DNA of 64,000 bases from Hemerocallis citrina. Lineage: Eukaryota; Streptophyta; Magnoliopsida; Asparagales; Asphodelaceae. Of the stretch, positions 38,382-49,877 are shown piece by piece. The position numbers and the translations under genes were made by a program. The DNA is taken from positions 32,368,430-32,432,429 of the forward strand of contig CM030359.1 of NCBI GenBank assembly GCA_017893485.1, written 5' to 3'. Numbering within the stretch: position 1 is the first letter of the stretch; every line of letters begins with the position of its first letter. The notes under the pieces are model-generated. The model made no database searches. It was not told where the DNA came from and saw nothing but the letters and a program-made list of their open reading frames with translations.

Positions 38382-38795
38382 GCGACCCGTCCTTCGAAAG
38401 AGGTCCACACCCCGGGTCCGGACCATGGCCATCGACGCTACTGTCTTGTTGCCCCCCACCCCTCACACCCCTTCGGAGCAGTGAGGGATGGGGAAACAAC
38501 AAGACAGCGGGGCGACCGCCCGTCCTTCCGAGAAGGCCCATCCCTCGGATCCGGACTACGGTCATCACCACTCTTGCCTTATTCTCCTCCGCTCCCGACA
38601 CCCACTTAGGGACCGTCCGGAACGGGAGAAGAACAAGGTAAGAGAGCGACCACCCGTCCTTCGGAGATAACTCGTCCCCCGAGTGCGGACTACGGTCGTC
38701 ACCACTACTACCTCGTTCCCCCTCGCTCCTGACATCCACTTTGGGGCCGTCAGGAACAAAGGGAAAACCAGGCAGAAGAGCGACCACCACTCCGA
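38382..38795. repeat. Diverged 130-134-bp tandem repeat
   Basis: Units begin with GCGACC at 38382, 38512, 38646 and 38780 (the last partial). Each has a CCCGTCCTTC-type block, a CGGACTACGGTC-type block and a GAACRRGGKRA-type block. Identity is far lower than in the 110-bp array, so this array is older. Confidence 0.65.
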
Positions 38796-39117
38796 ACTTC
38801 AAGAGAGAAGCTATCCAAGGCAGATGCCTCCGAGGTCTGGAACCCAATTTGGTTGTGACGAAAATGACGAAAGGGATGGGGTACTTATAGCCCGCCTCCA
38901 ATAACCAGCCATTACTACCCTCGGAAATTGAAGCGCCGTGTTTTAATTGAGGGAATTATTGATCCCCGGAAGTCGAAACGTCACGCATTAATCAAAGGAA
39001 TTATTCTTAATGACCTGGGGAAGGGGAATGCCGCACAAACCCCGAGCGTCATTAATATCCTCGGAAGCGAGATCGCCTCCGAACAGATAGCGCTACGAAG
39101 CTGCCGAACCCCCATAC

Positions 39118-39512
39118 CTTCGGTCGGTTGCCGAGCAGAGGCCTTCCCGAACTGGTAAATGGAGAAAAAAAGGCACCGAGCTATCTCAGCCGTTGGATCT
39201 CCCAGAAATTCACGCTCCCAATGGCGAACGGCTCAGATTGCGCCACGTGCGCTAGAAGACAAGATAACGTTTTCTTGGGAACCGTTCCCGTCTCGAGATG
39301 CGTGCCAACATCCAACGGCCCAGATTACGCCACGTCACTCAAGCCTTCGGTCGGCTGCCGAACCCCCCATGCCTTCGGTCGGCTGCCGAGCAAAGGCCTT
39401 CCCGAACTGGCAAACGGAGAAAAACGCTGCCGAGCAACAGCAGCCGTCGGATCTTTCCGAAATTCGCGCCCATCTGCGATCAGCGGCCCAGATCGAGCCA
39501 CGCCATAAATCG
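39118..39512. repeat. Dispersed modules M3 and M4, in tandem
   Basis: Two adjacent, unequal copies of the M1 module: M3 at 39118-39342 (CTTCGGTCGGTTGCCGAGCA start) and M4 at 39348-39512. M3 keeps the GATAACGTTTTCTTGGGA core; M4 lacks it. Confidence 0.65.
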
Positions 39513-39910
39513 GTATTTAAATCATTTTTTATCTATTTAATTTGTCTTATTTGTTTAAAAATTGTGAGAAAATTGTTAAAAATTCGGGAAAATTAGCCAA
39601 AAATTCTGGAGAGTAATTGAGATTTAGGGGGCACATTTTCGAACCCTTGAACGAACAATTATCGCCCAGAATGTACGACTAAGGCCCCCGAATGATTAGC
39701 AAACGCGTCGCAAAGTTAAACAGGTAGTCCAAAAAAATAGATAAAAACTCTTGAACACCCGATGTGACCAGAGAACTGCCAGCGGCATCAAAAGTTGCCT
39801 CACTACCCCCTTTCTTGATTCAAAATCCCACGTCTGGACTCCAATACAACTCCATCAGCCACTAAAAACAGCTAAACTACTCCTCAAAGCCTGATCACAC
39901 TCAGCCTTTA
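39513..39910. other. Retand 3' untranslated end
   Basis: AT-richer sequence leading to the polypurine tract at 39911-39923. No gene. Confidence 0.6.
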
Positions 39911-39925
39911 GGAGTGGGGGGCTCG

Positions 39926-40516
39926 TGATATGGCTAAAATTGGGGTTAAATCGGGACCGTCCAGATCGATCACGAATCCTGAAGCACGGGGGTAAAAAGG
40001 TAATTTCACATACAGACGGATCCAAAACGGGTATTGGGCCTCCTTCTTACAGAACCAACCACCCGCGAATAGATCCACTTCAATTGGGTACGGGTCCCGA
40101 CCCGATACAAGCCCAATCCCTCAAGAAGAGAATCAGGCCACTGATTTGGTCAAATCAATAAACCTGATTAGCTCTCACCAGGGAATCAAGGCCTAACTTC
40201 CCAAAACAGAATAGGAGGATTTTTCTCCTATTTGTTAGGCAGGAAATTAGGCCCCAAATGGTTCCAAAGGCGACTATAAATACAACCCCTCTACCACCGA
40301 GACCAGGTTAATCACTATTTCACCACCTAAGCTCTTTCTTGATCTTTTCCTGATTACTAACAAGAGCGTCGGAGGGTGCATCGCCGGAATCAACCCCGGT
40401 GTTTCGCACTTTCTTGCAGGTTGTGCCCGGAGCAAGAAGGCCGAGTCAATCGTTCAGGTGTTTCCCGGACTCACAAATTCTATCTGTTTACCCCCACACC
40501 GAAATCAGCGGTAACA
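39926..40516 (+). repeat. Retand 3' LTR (591 bp)
   Basis: Same length as the 5' LTR, with three transitions between them. The duplication TTCTT follows at 40517-40521. Confidence 0.95.
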
Positions 40517-40571
40517 TTCTTAAATGTCCATTAATTGCTTTTCTAAGAGATTTCCAATTTTACCCTTGTCT

Positions 40572-40821
40572 AGTACTTTTACACAACCATATGCTCATTT
40601 ATAAATTTGAACTTTTATAAATAATTATGTCGTAAATAAATTTGAACTTTGAGGGTATTATGGTAACCAACAACAATTGAGTAAATGAATAATTAATATA
40701 ACTCCCACTTAAAAATAAATGGTTGAGATTATATGGTTGAATGAATTTCTACAAATTACAGGTTGTCTATAAATGACAACCTCAACTATTCCATTATAAT
40801 ATTAGAAATTAGAGATTATAA

Positions 40822-40825
<4 letters not shown>
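40572..40825 (-). mobile_element. Helitron-like H1 relative, minus strand
   Basis: The reverse complement matches the 5' half of H1 (AATTTGTAGAAATTCATTCA, TACCATAATACCCTCAAAG) and ends at a CTAG (40572-40575). The 3' hairpin is missing. Its 5' side runs into an AT microsatellite. Confidence 0.5.

Positions 40826-40892
<67 letters not shown>
40824..40892. repeat. (AT)n microsatellite
   Basis: About 69 bp of perfect AT repeat on the left of the fold-back MITE. Confidence 0.95.
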
Positions 40893-40894
<2 letters not shown>

Positions 40895-41284
40895 TGAGCC
40901 TCATATAGCGTATGAGGAAATTTTCCTCATACAGAGTGATTATACTCACTTGGTGAGGCCATTATGAAAGATCCACTCCGTCCATCATGTTTATCATGCT
41001 AATGGATGTATGTGTAGAAAAAATCAAGTGATTTGGAGGTCATTCACCCATGCATCATGTGGTTGAAAAATGAACGATTTCAACAGTAATATAAATCGAA
41101 TCACAAATTAGACCCATATGATGCATAGGTGAATGACCTCCAAACAACTTTATTTTTTCTACACTTACATCTATTAGCATGATAAACATGATGGACGGAG
41201 TGGATCTTCCATAATGGCTCTACCAAGTGAGTATAATAACTTTGTATGAGGAAAATTTCCTCATACAAATATGAGGCTCACGTT
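40893..41284. mobile_element. Fold-back MITE between two AT microsatellites
   Basis: Arms of roughly 180 bp pair with each other: GTGAGCCTCATAT...GTATGAGGAAATTTTCCTC on the left and GAGGAAAATTTCCTCATAC...ATATGAGGCTCAC on the right; internal CTCCGTCCATCATGTTTATC is matched by GATAAACATGATGGACGGAG. It is flanked by (AT)n on both sides, so a TA duplication (Tc1/mariner-like) is possible but cannot be shown. No ORF. Confidence 0.75.
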
Positions 41285-41285
41285 A

Positions 41286-42121
<836 letters not shown>

Positions 42122-42871
42122 TAATAATCTCTAATATTATAATGAGAGAGTTGTGGTTGTTATTTGTAGACCATCTCTAATTTGTAGACATTCAACAATC
42201 TAATCTCAACTATTCATTTTTAAGTGGGAGTTATATTAACTATTCATTTACTCAAATGTTGTTAGTTACCATAATGGCTAAATTTGAAGGAAAAAAACCC
42301 TTGAACTATCTCCTTTATGCAGAAAACCTCACTAAACTTTTTTTTGCGCAGAAAACCACACTCAAGTATGGTTGCAAAAAACCCACTCCGATGGTGTGAG
42401 CTTTCTACTAAAGTTGAGTGAAGTTTTTTGACAATAATGAGAAAGATGCATGATGTTTTTTGAACCAACTTTTAAAGATGAATGGGGTTATCCAATACAA
42501 GCAGAAAAGTTAGATGTGGTTTTTTGAAAATATACTTCAGGGGGATTTTTTGAAAACATACTACACGGGGGTTTTCTGCGCAGAAAAAAAAAACCAGTGA
42601 GGTTTTCTGCATTAAGGGTATAGTTCATGGAGGATTTTTCAAATTTAGCCTTACAATAATACCCTCAAAGTTCAAATTTATTTACAACATAATTAATTAA
42701 AAAAGTACCTCTCATATAAAATAAAAGTTTGTGCCACTAGGGATAATTTGTAAAGAGTATGTATGAGTAAAAGGAGGTCTCAGGTTCGAGACCATATTAC
42801 GTCTTATTATTCACTTTATATAATAAATAAAAAATTGATTAGAACGTGCATCGCACGTGCATGTTACTAGT
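42122..42871 (+). mobile_element. H1-type Helitron-like element, interrupted by a MULE MITE
   Basis: Starts TCTAATATTATAATG and ends CGTGCATCGCACGTGCATGT followed by TACTAG. It matches 24261-24665 on either side of the insert at 42276-42650, and includes AACTATTCATTTTTAAGTGG and TAATTAATTAAAAAAGT. Confidence 0.6.
42276..42650. mobile_element. Mutator-type MITE, 375 bp
   Basis: Long terminal inverted repeats of about 55-60 bp: GGCTAAATTTGAAGG...TTTATGCAGAAAACCTCACT at the left and AGTGAGGTTTTCTGCATTAA...TTTTTCAAATTTAGCC at the right. Flanks are TTACCATAAT (42266-42275) and TTACAATAAT (42651-42660), a 10-bp duplication with one mismatch. The related H1 copy at 24261-24665 lacks the insert, showing the empty site. 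Confidence 0.85.
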
Positions 42872-43482
42872 AATATTATAATGGGAGAAGGCATTAGTGT
42901 CATTTGTAAATCTATCAACGCGTGTGACACACGTACATAACTAATAAGAAAGAGGATTCAGGTTCGAGTCCTCACTACATCAGAGTTTTTATTTTTACAA
43001 AAATAATATTATTAAGATGTACATCACATGTGTAAATCTTTAATATTATAATGGGAGAAGGCCTTAGTGTCATAATCTATCAACGCGTGTGATGCACGTA
43101 CATAACTAATATGAAGAAGGTTTTAGGTTCGTGTCCTCACTACATCAGAGTTTTTATTTTTTTTTAAAAATTATTATTAAGACGTACATCGCACGTGTAA
43201 ATCTTTAATTTTATAATGGAAGAAGGCCTTAGTGTCATTTGTAAATCTATCAATGCGTGTGACGCACATACATAACTAATATGAAAGAGGTTTCATGTTC
43301 GAGTCCTCCCTACGTCAGAGTTTTTATTTAAAAATAAAAAATAAAAACGTGCACTGTGTGTGCATAACTAATATAAAAGAGGTCTCAGATTCAAGGCCAA
43401 ACTATGTCGGAATTTTTACTTTAAAAAATATATTTTTATTAAGATGTGCATCACACGTGTAAGTTACTAGTTACTAGTTAAG
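42872..43482 (+). repeat. Short Helitron-like repeat units
   Basis: At least three units of about 160-180 bp starting with ATAATGGGAGAAGGC-type sequence (near 42877, 43047 and 43216), each with ATCTATCAACGCGTGTGA, a B-box-like GGTTCGAGTCC (or variant) and a GTACATCGCACGTG-type hairpin. The last ends TTACTAGTTACTAG. Confidence 0.55.
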
Positions 43483-43745
43483 GGTAATTGTAGAAATCCT
43501 TTCTTCAAAAAATTTGTAAGTTTCCTACTATTGAATATATTCTTCATCTATCAATCTATACAATGTATTATGCTAAGACCACTTATGCTAAGACCACTTT
43601 TGGTCTAAATATTTTTCTCTCCTTTTTTTCTTTTTAAAATTAAAAAAGAAAAGGAAATGTAGGAGGCAACCACCCAAAATTTCTCCATCCAAATTTTAAA
43701 CTAGATTCATTTCCTTAATCAAACCTAAAAAATTGTGCAATATTG
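43483..43745 (+). repeat. Duplicated segment, partner of 25116-25375
   Basis: See 25116-25375; this copy contains an extra tandem copy of the GCTAAGACCACTT block. Confidence 0.75.
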
Positions 43746-43750
43746 TATTA

Positions 43751-43946
43751 TGTTATGAAATAGTGATCACCAATTAGGTGGATGTCCATCTATTAAGATG
43801 ACGTCCCAAGCCAACCTATTCAGGTGATGGCCCAAGCCCACTACCACATCCTAACCCTAACTTTCTCCTTATATATATGTTATGAATAAAGAGCCATATG
43901 ACATGGATTTGCGGCTACATCTTTCCATCTCTCTATTTTTATAACA
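43751..43946 (+). mobile_element. Short Copia-like LTR
   Basis: Begins TGTTATGAAATAGTGATCAC and ends TCTATTTTTATAACA, with complementary TGTTAT...ATAACA ends. A TATATATATG TATA-like motif lies about 75 bp before its end. The following CGTTATGTGCATGATGC resembles the start of Copia internal regions whose LTRs end ATAACA. The rest of the element (43947 to about 44289) has no coding sequence. No partner LTR was seen. Confidence 0.5.
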
Positions 43947-44289
43947 CGTTATGTGCATGATGCTTCGAAGAAAGGTATGCAAGTATCTTCTCTTTTATCT
44001 CTCAAGAAAGAATCATCTTAATCTTTCATTAAAAATCTCATCTTTGTAATTAGGGTTTATTTTTGCATCAAAAGCTGATCTTTCTACCATGTTTGATTAA
44101 GAAAGTGTTTGGACCGAAATCTAAGTCATGATTTATTTTGATTGTGAATATGATGATGGCACTAGGGTTTAAAATTTTAACCTACTTATTAGACATATGT
44201 TCATCTACAAGATATGCACTGTTTATGCAATATTTGATTAGATCTATGTTCGATAAATTAATCATATTAATATTTTGTTGTATTGAAAA
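43947..44289 (+). other. Possible internal remnant after the short LTR
   Basis: AT-rich and intron- or leader-like, including a CATAAAAATCTC-type region. No ORF with a family signature. Confidence 0.35.
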
Positions 44290-46642
44290 AAGCTCCTTCT
44301 TCCTCATCCTCCAAGCTCCTTCATCCTCCAGATCTGATCACCTCGCCATATCCCTCCCCCCTCCCTTCATCAACGTTGTAGATCTCTCTCCCCTCTTCAC
44401 ACCCATCTCCTCTGTTTCTCTCCCTGTGCTTTCCCCCGTTTTCCCCCCTCTCGGTCCTCTTCTGCCTCCCTTCCGCCCTGTGAGGAGGGTTTACTAGCGT
44501 CGGTGGGCTATCCATTCTCCGGCGGTGCTAAGCAATTACAGGCTGTAGCTTCTCAGCAGTATTTGCTTCTCCCTGCTTCCGGTGCTTCCCCCTTCCAGGC
44601 TGTGCAGTAGCTAGTTGCTGTTAGCCCCGTGCGCTCTCCTACCACTGTAAGTTTCATCACTGTAAGTCCTCTCACTGCTTTCCCTTCCCCTTCTTGGTCC
44701 TGGTGTCCTGCTCTTTGTTCTATCTATCTTCTCTATTGTTTCCTTTTTGTGTGATTTCGTTCTTTACTCTATTGTTCTTTCTGGGTGATTTTCGTAGTTC
44801 AGTTTTAGTGGTTTTCTTATTTCTTTGTTAAGTGGGTGTTTAGCTGTTTGTGCGATTTGGGAGGGTGTTTTGCTGTTTGTGCGATTTGGTTCTCGCTTTG
44901 GACTGTTTCTTTGGTCTAGCGCCTTCCCTTCCTTTACTTACCTTTGGTTGGCTGTGTTCTTCCCTCTGCTCTCTCTTCTCTCTCGTTAACTTTTGGTAAA
45001 GGGATAGCGCTTCATCCCATTGGCTCGATCTCTACAGTACTTGTTTGCATACTGTTCAGTCCTCTGGTCCTCTTCTCCCTGTATGGACTTAGGCCGCAAT
45101 TTGGGCCCATCCTGGGCAGAAGTAGTTAAAAAAAATACTCATAAAAAGAACAAAAATGAGGGTTTTTCTGCTAATTTGGGCCTTTCTTTGGTCCGGCATG
45201 TCTCTTCGAATCTTCTAGGGTGCTCTAACCCCCACTCTCGTTCACTGCACTCGAGCGCCTCTTCTCATTCTCATTGTTCTCAACCGTCCTCCTCCCCTGC
45301 TCTTCACTGCTTCAGGTGTCTTCAACCGGGACATTTTAAAGCTTTCTGTTCATTCAACATGAAATGTTTTTTCTGCCTCAAACCGGGACACTCTCGTAAC
45401 CGGTGTTTTTCTCTTCAACAACTTCTGGGACTTTCCCTGGGCGTCCCCATCTCAGACCAAGTCATTGCTGCTTTGGATTTCCCCGCTCTTCAGGCAAAGA
45501 TGTCGGACCTCAAACCTCATTCTTCCAAAATAGCCAAATTGTTGTCTGCTTCTCCTCTCCTTCCCACTCCTCCAGCTTCTCAGCACATCGCTGCGCTAGC
45601 TACTTCCACCTCTTCAAACTCCCCCATCCTTACCCTACCTATCCCCCCTACCTCAGCTCTGTCTATTCCAGCCCTGCCTTCTTCTAAACCTTTGGTCGCG
45701 CAGACTCAGGTGACTCTTGTTTGCGTTCCCTCTCCTGACATTATTGCTAAGATCAATAAATTTGATTGCTATAGAGCAGTTGCTTTCTCTGGTGGTTCGA
45801 TCTCTAATTACTCTTTAAACTCGTTCCTTAGCAACACTTGCAACGTCCTGGACTGGACGTGGGCTGTTAATTCTTGTTCTAACAGGGATGTCATTATCAA
45901 CTGCCCTACCCCCAAAGCTCTGGAGGATTTGGTTTCTATCCGCACCTTCTCTATTGGCTTCGTTCAACTTGCTATCCGCAAATGGATTTATCAGAGATCC
46001 TCTCCGCTGCGCCTCTCTCCGATCCCCATTAAAGTCTCTCTTCTTGGCCTCCCGCCGTTCTGCGACTCTCCTTGATTAGTCGCTGATATGGCTAAATGTA
46101 TCGGTGATTTAATTTGTACCTCTTCAACCTTTATGCTGGCCTCTGGTTGCCTCCTAGTTGAAGCTGAATTTCTTTGCCCTCCGGCTCATGATAGGGTGGC
46201 GGCGTTCAACCTGTGTGTGGTTCAGTCCCAATTCCCTATCACTGTCAACTACCATGATTCCCCTTCTCTGGGTGCTACTCAGGACCCTCACTCTGTTGGA
46301 GTTTCTAATTCACCTCTCCCCTTAGACTCTCCATCTCTTCGCTTTACTGCGGGCACTTCCTCTGCTCCAGGGTCCTCTTCGGCCATGCCCAAGGACAGCC
46401 AGAAGTCTTTTGCTAGAAAGAAATTCTCATTTCACCGTAAAAGTGCTGCTTCTCCTCCTACATCCAAAATATCGCCTTCCAAGGCACCGAATTTAGTTTG
46501 GATTAATCCTGATATATCCTCCTCCTCTGCCCCGAAGCTGCAACTTCCGGTTGTTGGCCGTTCAACTGCGCACCAATCCTCTATTCCTCCTTCTCCCGCT
46601 GCTAAAGTTCCTCTTCCTAAACCTCTAGGCTCTCATGAGGTT
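44290..46642 (+). mobile_element. LINE (non-LTR retrotransposon), 5' part
   Basis: A CT-rich, GC-richer leader (44290-45082) precedes an ORF1 of plant L1-type appearance. The element is cut at 46642 by the left LTR of the Tekay-type element. No endonuclease/RT ORF2 is present in the window. Loss of the 3' side is the opposite of the usual 5' truncation of LINEs and must reflect later rearrangement. Confidence 0.65.
45083..46642 (+). pseudogene. LINE ORF1 with two zinc knuckles
   Basis: ORF1 proteins of plant LINEs bind RNA. The frame begins most plausibly at the ATG of MDLGRNLGPSWAEVVKK (45083); it is also open upstream to 45020. Two CX2CX4HX4C knuckles, CFRCLQPGHFKAFC and CFFCLKPGHSRNRC, are followed by a Ser/Pro-rich linker and a region ending near LLGLPPFCDSP. 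An in-frame TGA at 46073-46075 interrupts it; the same frame continues at 46088 (MAKCIGDLICTSS) as a Ser/Pro-rich tail until the Tekay LTR at 46643 ends the homology, so its last residues belong to the LTR. Confidence 0.7.
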
Positions 46643-49600
46643 TGTCATGCCCCGCTTTCCAAAAACACGGAATACGAGCACGTGACAAAGCCCAGCGAAT
46701 GATTTTCATCATTCATGAGCTGTAGAATCTACTCAGCATCATAACAAGAATATAATAAAATGTACACAACCACGCATGCATGAATAATTTATTAATCAAC
46801 AGAAAACTATTTGAAACAAAATAATAATATTCCAAATAGTTTTCAAATCTGAATCAAAAGATAAAAACTCGGGACTATAAGCCCGTTACAAGATTCAAGT
46901 AGCAAAGAAATAAATAACTCAAAGAAAACAAAATATTTTAAACAAGTCATTTCTCCAAGCGAAGCCTAGAATGTCTGCTCACCAATTCCAGCAGGCAATT
47001 CGTCTCCAAAGTCTGTATATATAAATATAAAAAGGAAAAAAATAGAGAAAACAAGATAAACGCCCTTAGTACAAGTTAGGGACATAAATAGTACAAGCAA
47101 GGGTGTGAAAACTAGTGCAAGAAATATGGAACAAGATTTGGAATCAAGAATGTATAACATAATAGTAGGGATGCAAAAAGTAGTGGAATTCAAGAAACTA
47201 GCTAGCAAGAAGGACAACTCAAGTGACAAGGTTGGTTAACAAATACTAGTAGTAGAACAAGTGGCTAGTGAACATGTAATGGTGTCAAACATCAAGTAAC
47301 AAGTATCACGTACAAGTGTCGAGTAACAAGTAACAAGTCTCATGTGTCAAGTTCTCAAGTACAAGTAGCAAGTAGCAAGTGTCAAGTATTATGCTCAAGT
47401 ATCAAGTCTCATGTATCATGTCATCAAGTATCAATTATGCATGTATCATGTTCAATTATCATGTGTCAAGTCTTGTGGTTATTACTATCTATGTAGCACT
47501 TCATGTGTCATTCTTTTATCACATGGTTGCTACAGTCAATGCAATTTTGTTTAGGTCTAGTGGTGAATTTTATAGGGCGGTGTACTCAGGCATCCAGTAT
47601 CAAGCAAGCACGGTTTATGAATACGAAAATAAAGTAACAAGTTTACGAAGCAGGTTCGTGAATCCACTAGCAAGTTCAAGAACCACACAGTGGGTTCATG
47701 AATACAACAAGTTCATGAGCCAAGTAATGGCTTCATGAATACATCAAGGTGCAACAAGTTTATGAACCGAGTACTGGGAAACACAGGCCCCCTTCCGAGT
47801 ACACTTACCTATATTGTCCACTACTATGGTCTTTCCCTTAAACCCCGGCTTATTATTTATTATTATCATCAAGCAAGTATGAAAGTGTGCGAAACAGGTC
47901 AAGTAAACATGAGTAAGCAAATGGAACAAGTCTAGGCTAGGTAGGATACATGTTCGAGGGTCAAAACAAATCAAAATATCAAGAACAACGAGAATTCCAA
48001 ATCTGGATAGCATGACGTTGTTGCACCAAAACTGCGATTCCCGTTGATACAAGATAGAAAATGTGGATCCGTCAGAAGTTCTAGAAACTAGACTCCTATC
48101 TGGTTCCAACGTATATAATAAAGACACATAAAAGTTGTAGCAATTTATGTCAAAACAACAAACTATACAACATTTGTATTCAGTCAGAATTTGTAAAATT
48201 GAGTTTATACATATGAAATAGAGTTGTAACATCATTAATTAATTTTAAGAAAATTAGAAAATGTTCTCTAGGGTGTCCAATATCAGCATGCAAAATTTCA
48301 AGTTATTTACTTACTGGTACCATAGTTAAAGTAATTGTGAACTAAAGAGGTGCGACAGTTTTTGTGAATCTGTGACTACCGACACAGCAGCAGTAAAACT
48401 GCGATATCTCCCAGACCGTAACTCGGAATTCAAAAATTCTAGATGTTATCGGCAAATAGAAACTTAAATCTACATTTCATATTCAGGGCTCAAGTTCAGA
48501 TTTTGGTTTTATCGGGGTCGAAACAGCAAGGCAAGACAGAAACGGAAACCAACTAAAACACTTTTTGTATGAAATGAATCAAAATCTTACTAATTGTGAA
48601 CAAGTGTATCAATGAAGGGTTGTGACTCTTAGATCATGTAATAGATAGGGCGAAACATGAGATCATCAACGATAAACAAGGAGGAGTCACATTCACAAAC
48701 TATTTGTAGTATTTTCAAGGAAAAGCTGTACAAAAGATACTTACCTTGGGGTGTAGACGATGAATCCGACGGAGGAATTACGGAGATGGATCCCAACACG
48801 GATCTTGATGACGATCAAGATCAAGATGGGCGAACAGCTGAGATTAGATCTGATGATCAAGATGATGGAGATCGGACGGTTGTGATCAATCAATCACGAT
48901 CAAGGACGATCGATGGCCCAGAATCAACGTGATCACAACCCAACAACAACGACCACCACGGCTCGGAGGCTGTCGACGGTGGCCAAGAACACGGCGGACG
49001 GAGAGCGACGGCCAGGGGACGCCGTCGCAGGTGGCTGCGATGAAGGGAAAATGATGCACGGGGAAGATGGCTCGGTGCTCGTACTGGTGGGCACCGCGAC
49101 TGGGGCTCGCTGGCGTTGCTGCAGTCGTCAGAGGGAGACAGCACAGGTGATGACAGCACCGAGGAGCGGTGCTAGGCTGCTGGCTGTGTCGCAATGCCGA
49201 GAGGGAGAGGGTAGCACAGCGGGAGGTTTGTGGGGTTGCGACAGGAGCTGGGCAATGCGACTGGGGTCGCGAGGGCGGTCGGAGCACCGAGTAGAGGACG
49301 GGAGTGGGAGTTAGGAAGGAGCACAGGGAATGGGTTGATCGGGAAGAGATGGTAGGGAGGAAGAAGGTAGGCAGCTGGGAGAAAAAACTTAGGGGTTAGG
49401 TTAAAACAGTAGGATTAGGATTAACTAGGTTTAGGTTTTTATATAGTAGGGTTTGGGTTTCTGGGTTATTGGGTAGCGGGATTGAGTAGGATCCAACATG
49501 AGATTGAGTCAAAAATTCATTATAATTAGGGAAAAAGAAGTAGATGAGGTGAAACTGTCCATTCTTCATGAAGAACGACAATTCAGAGCAGATACGAACA

Positions 49601-49755
49601 ATGAAATTGAAATAAATATTGGCACAAAATTGAGTTGAAACAAATGAAATGATTTTATTCGAACTGGAACAAAAATATAGATCTCAAATTGATGGGCTGA
49701 GTACCAGGAATGGAAATACAGTAAAAATATACAAATACGGAAAATCGGAGTTACA
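46643..49755 (-). repeat. Tekay-type LTR, left (3' LTR)
   Basis: Plus-strand ends TGTCATGCCCCGC and GGAGTTACA; on the minus strand it starts TGTAACTCC and ends GGGGCATGACA. A TATA box CTATATAAAAA lies at 49435-49445 on the minus strand. The stretch 47270-47480 is a low-complexity block of CAAGT/CATGTATCATG words. The GC-rich block 48890-49330 carries ORFs on both strands that are leader sequence, not genes. Confidence 0.88.
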
Positions 49756-49877
49756 AATCTTACCCACCTAACAAGAAGAATTTCGTCCTCGAAATTCAGA
49801 CAAGTGGTACATAGGGCAACCCCCCCCCCCCCCCCCCCCCCCTTAAAGGAAAAGAAAGATCAACAACAAAATAAAAG
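49756..49877 (-). other. Tekay 3' untranslated region with poly-G tract
   Basis: On the minus strand, a GAATTTCGAGGACGAAATTC block typical of the 3' end of these elements lies at about 49778-49797, near the GTTAGGTGGGTAAGATT tract. A 23-base G run (49820-49842) sits between it and the coding region; the matching site at 57894-57903 has 7. Confidence 0.75.

Larger units (their letters stand above)
25650..40516 (+). mobile_element. Full-length Ty3/gypsy retrotransposon, Tat lineage (Retand-like), 14,867 bp
   Basis: Flanked by the 5-bp duplication TTCTT and bounded by 591-bp LTRs that start TGATATGG and end GTAACA. The primer site TTGGCGCCGTCTGTGGGAA starts at 26243; a purine-rich tract GGAGTGGGGGGCT (39911-39923) precedes the 3' LTR. 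Order: 5' LTR, gag-pol (26310-32042), 110-bp tandem array, antisense accessory gene region (33373-37593), repeat-rich spacer, 3' LTR. An archaeal-type RNase H after the usual one, and an antisense gene with a Transposase_28-like domain, are both marks of the Tat lineage. LTRs differ at 3 of 591 positions, all transitions. At an assumed 1.3e-8 substitutions per site per year this is roughly 0.2 million years, a loose estimate. Confidence 0.95.

Noticed and set aside
42872..43482. tRNA genes, suggested by GGTTCGAGTCC motifs
   Set aside because: No cloverleaf, acceptor stem or A box could be placed; the motif is only part of a dispersed repeat.
48886..49314. Overlapping 133-codon ORFs on both strands
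   Set aside because: GC-rich leader part of the Tekay LTR; the equivalent frames are broken in the other LTR copy.
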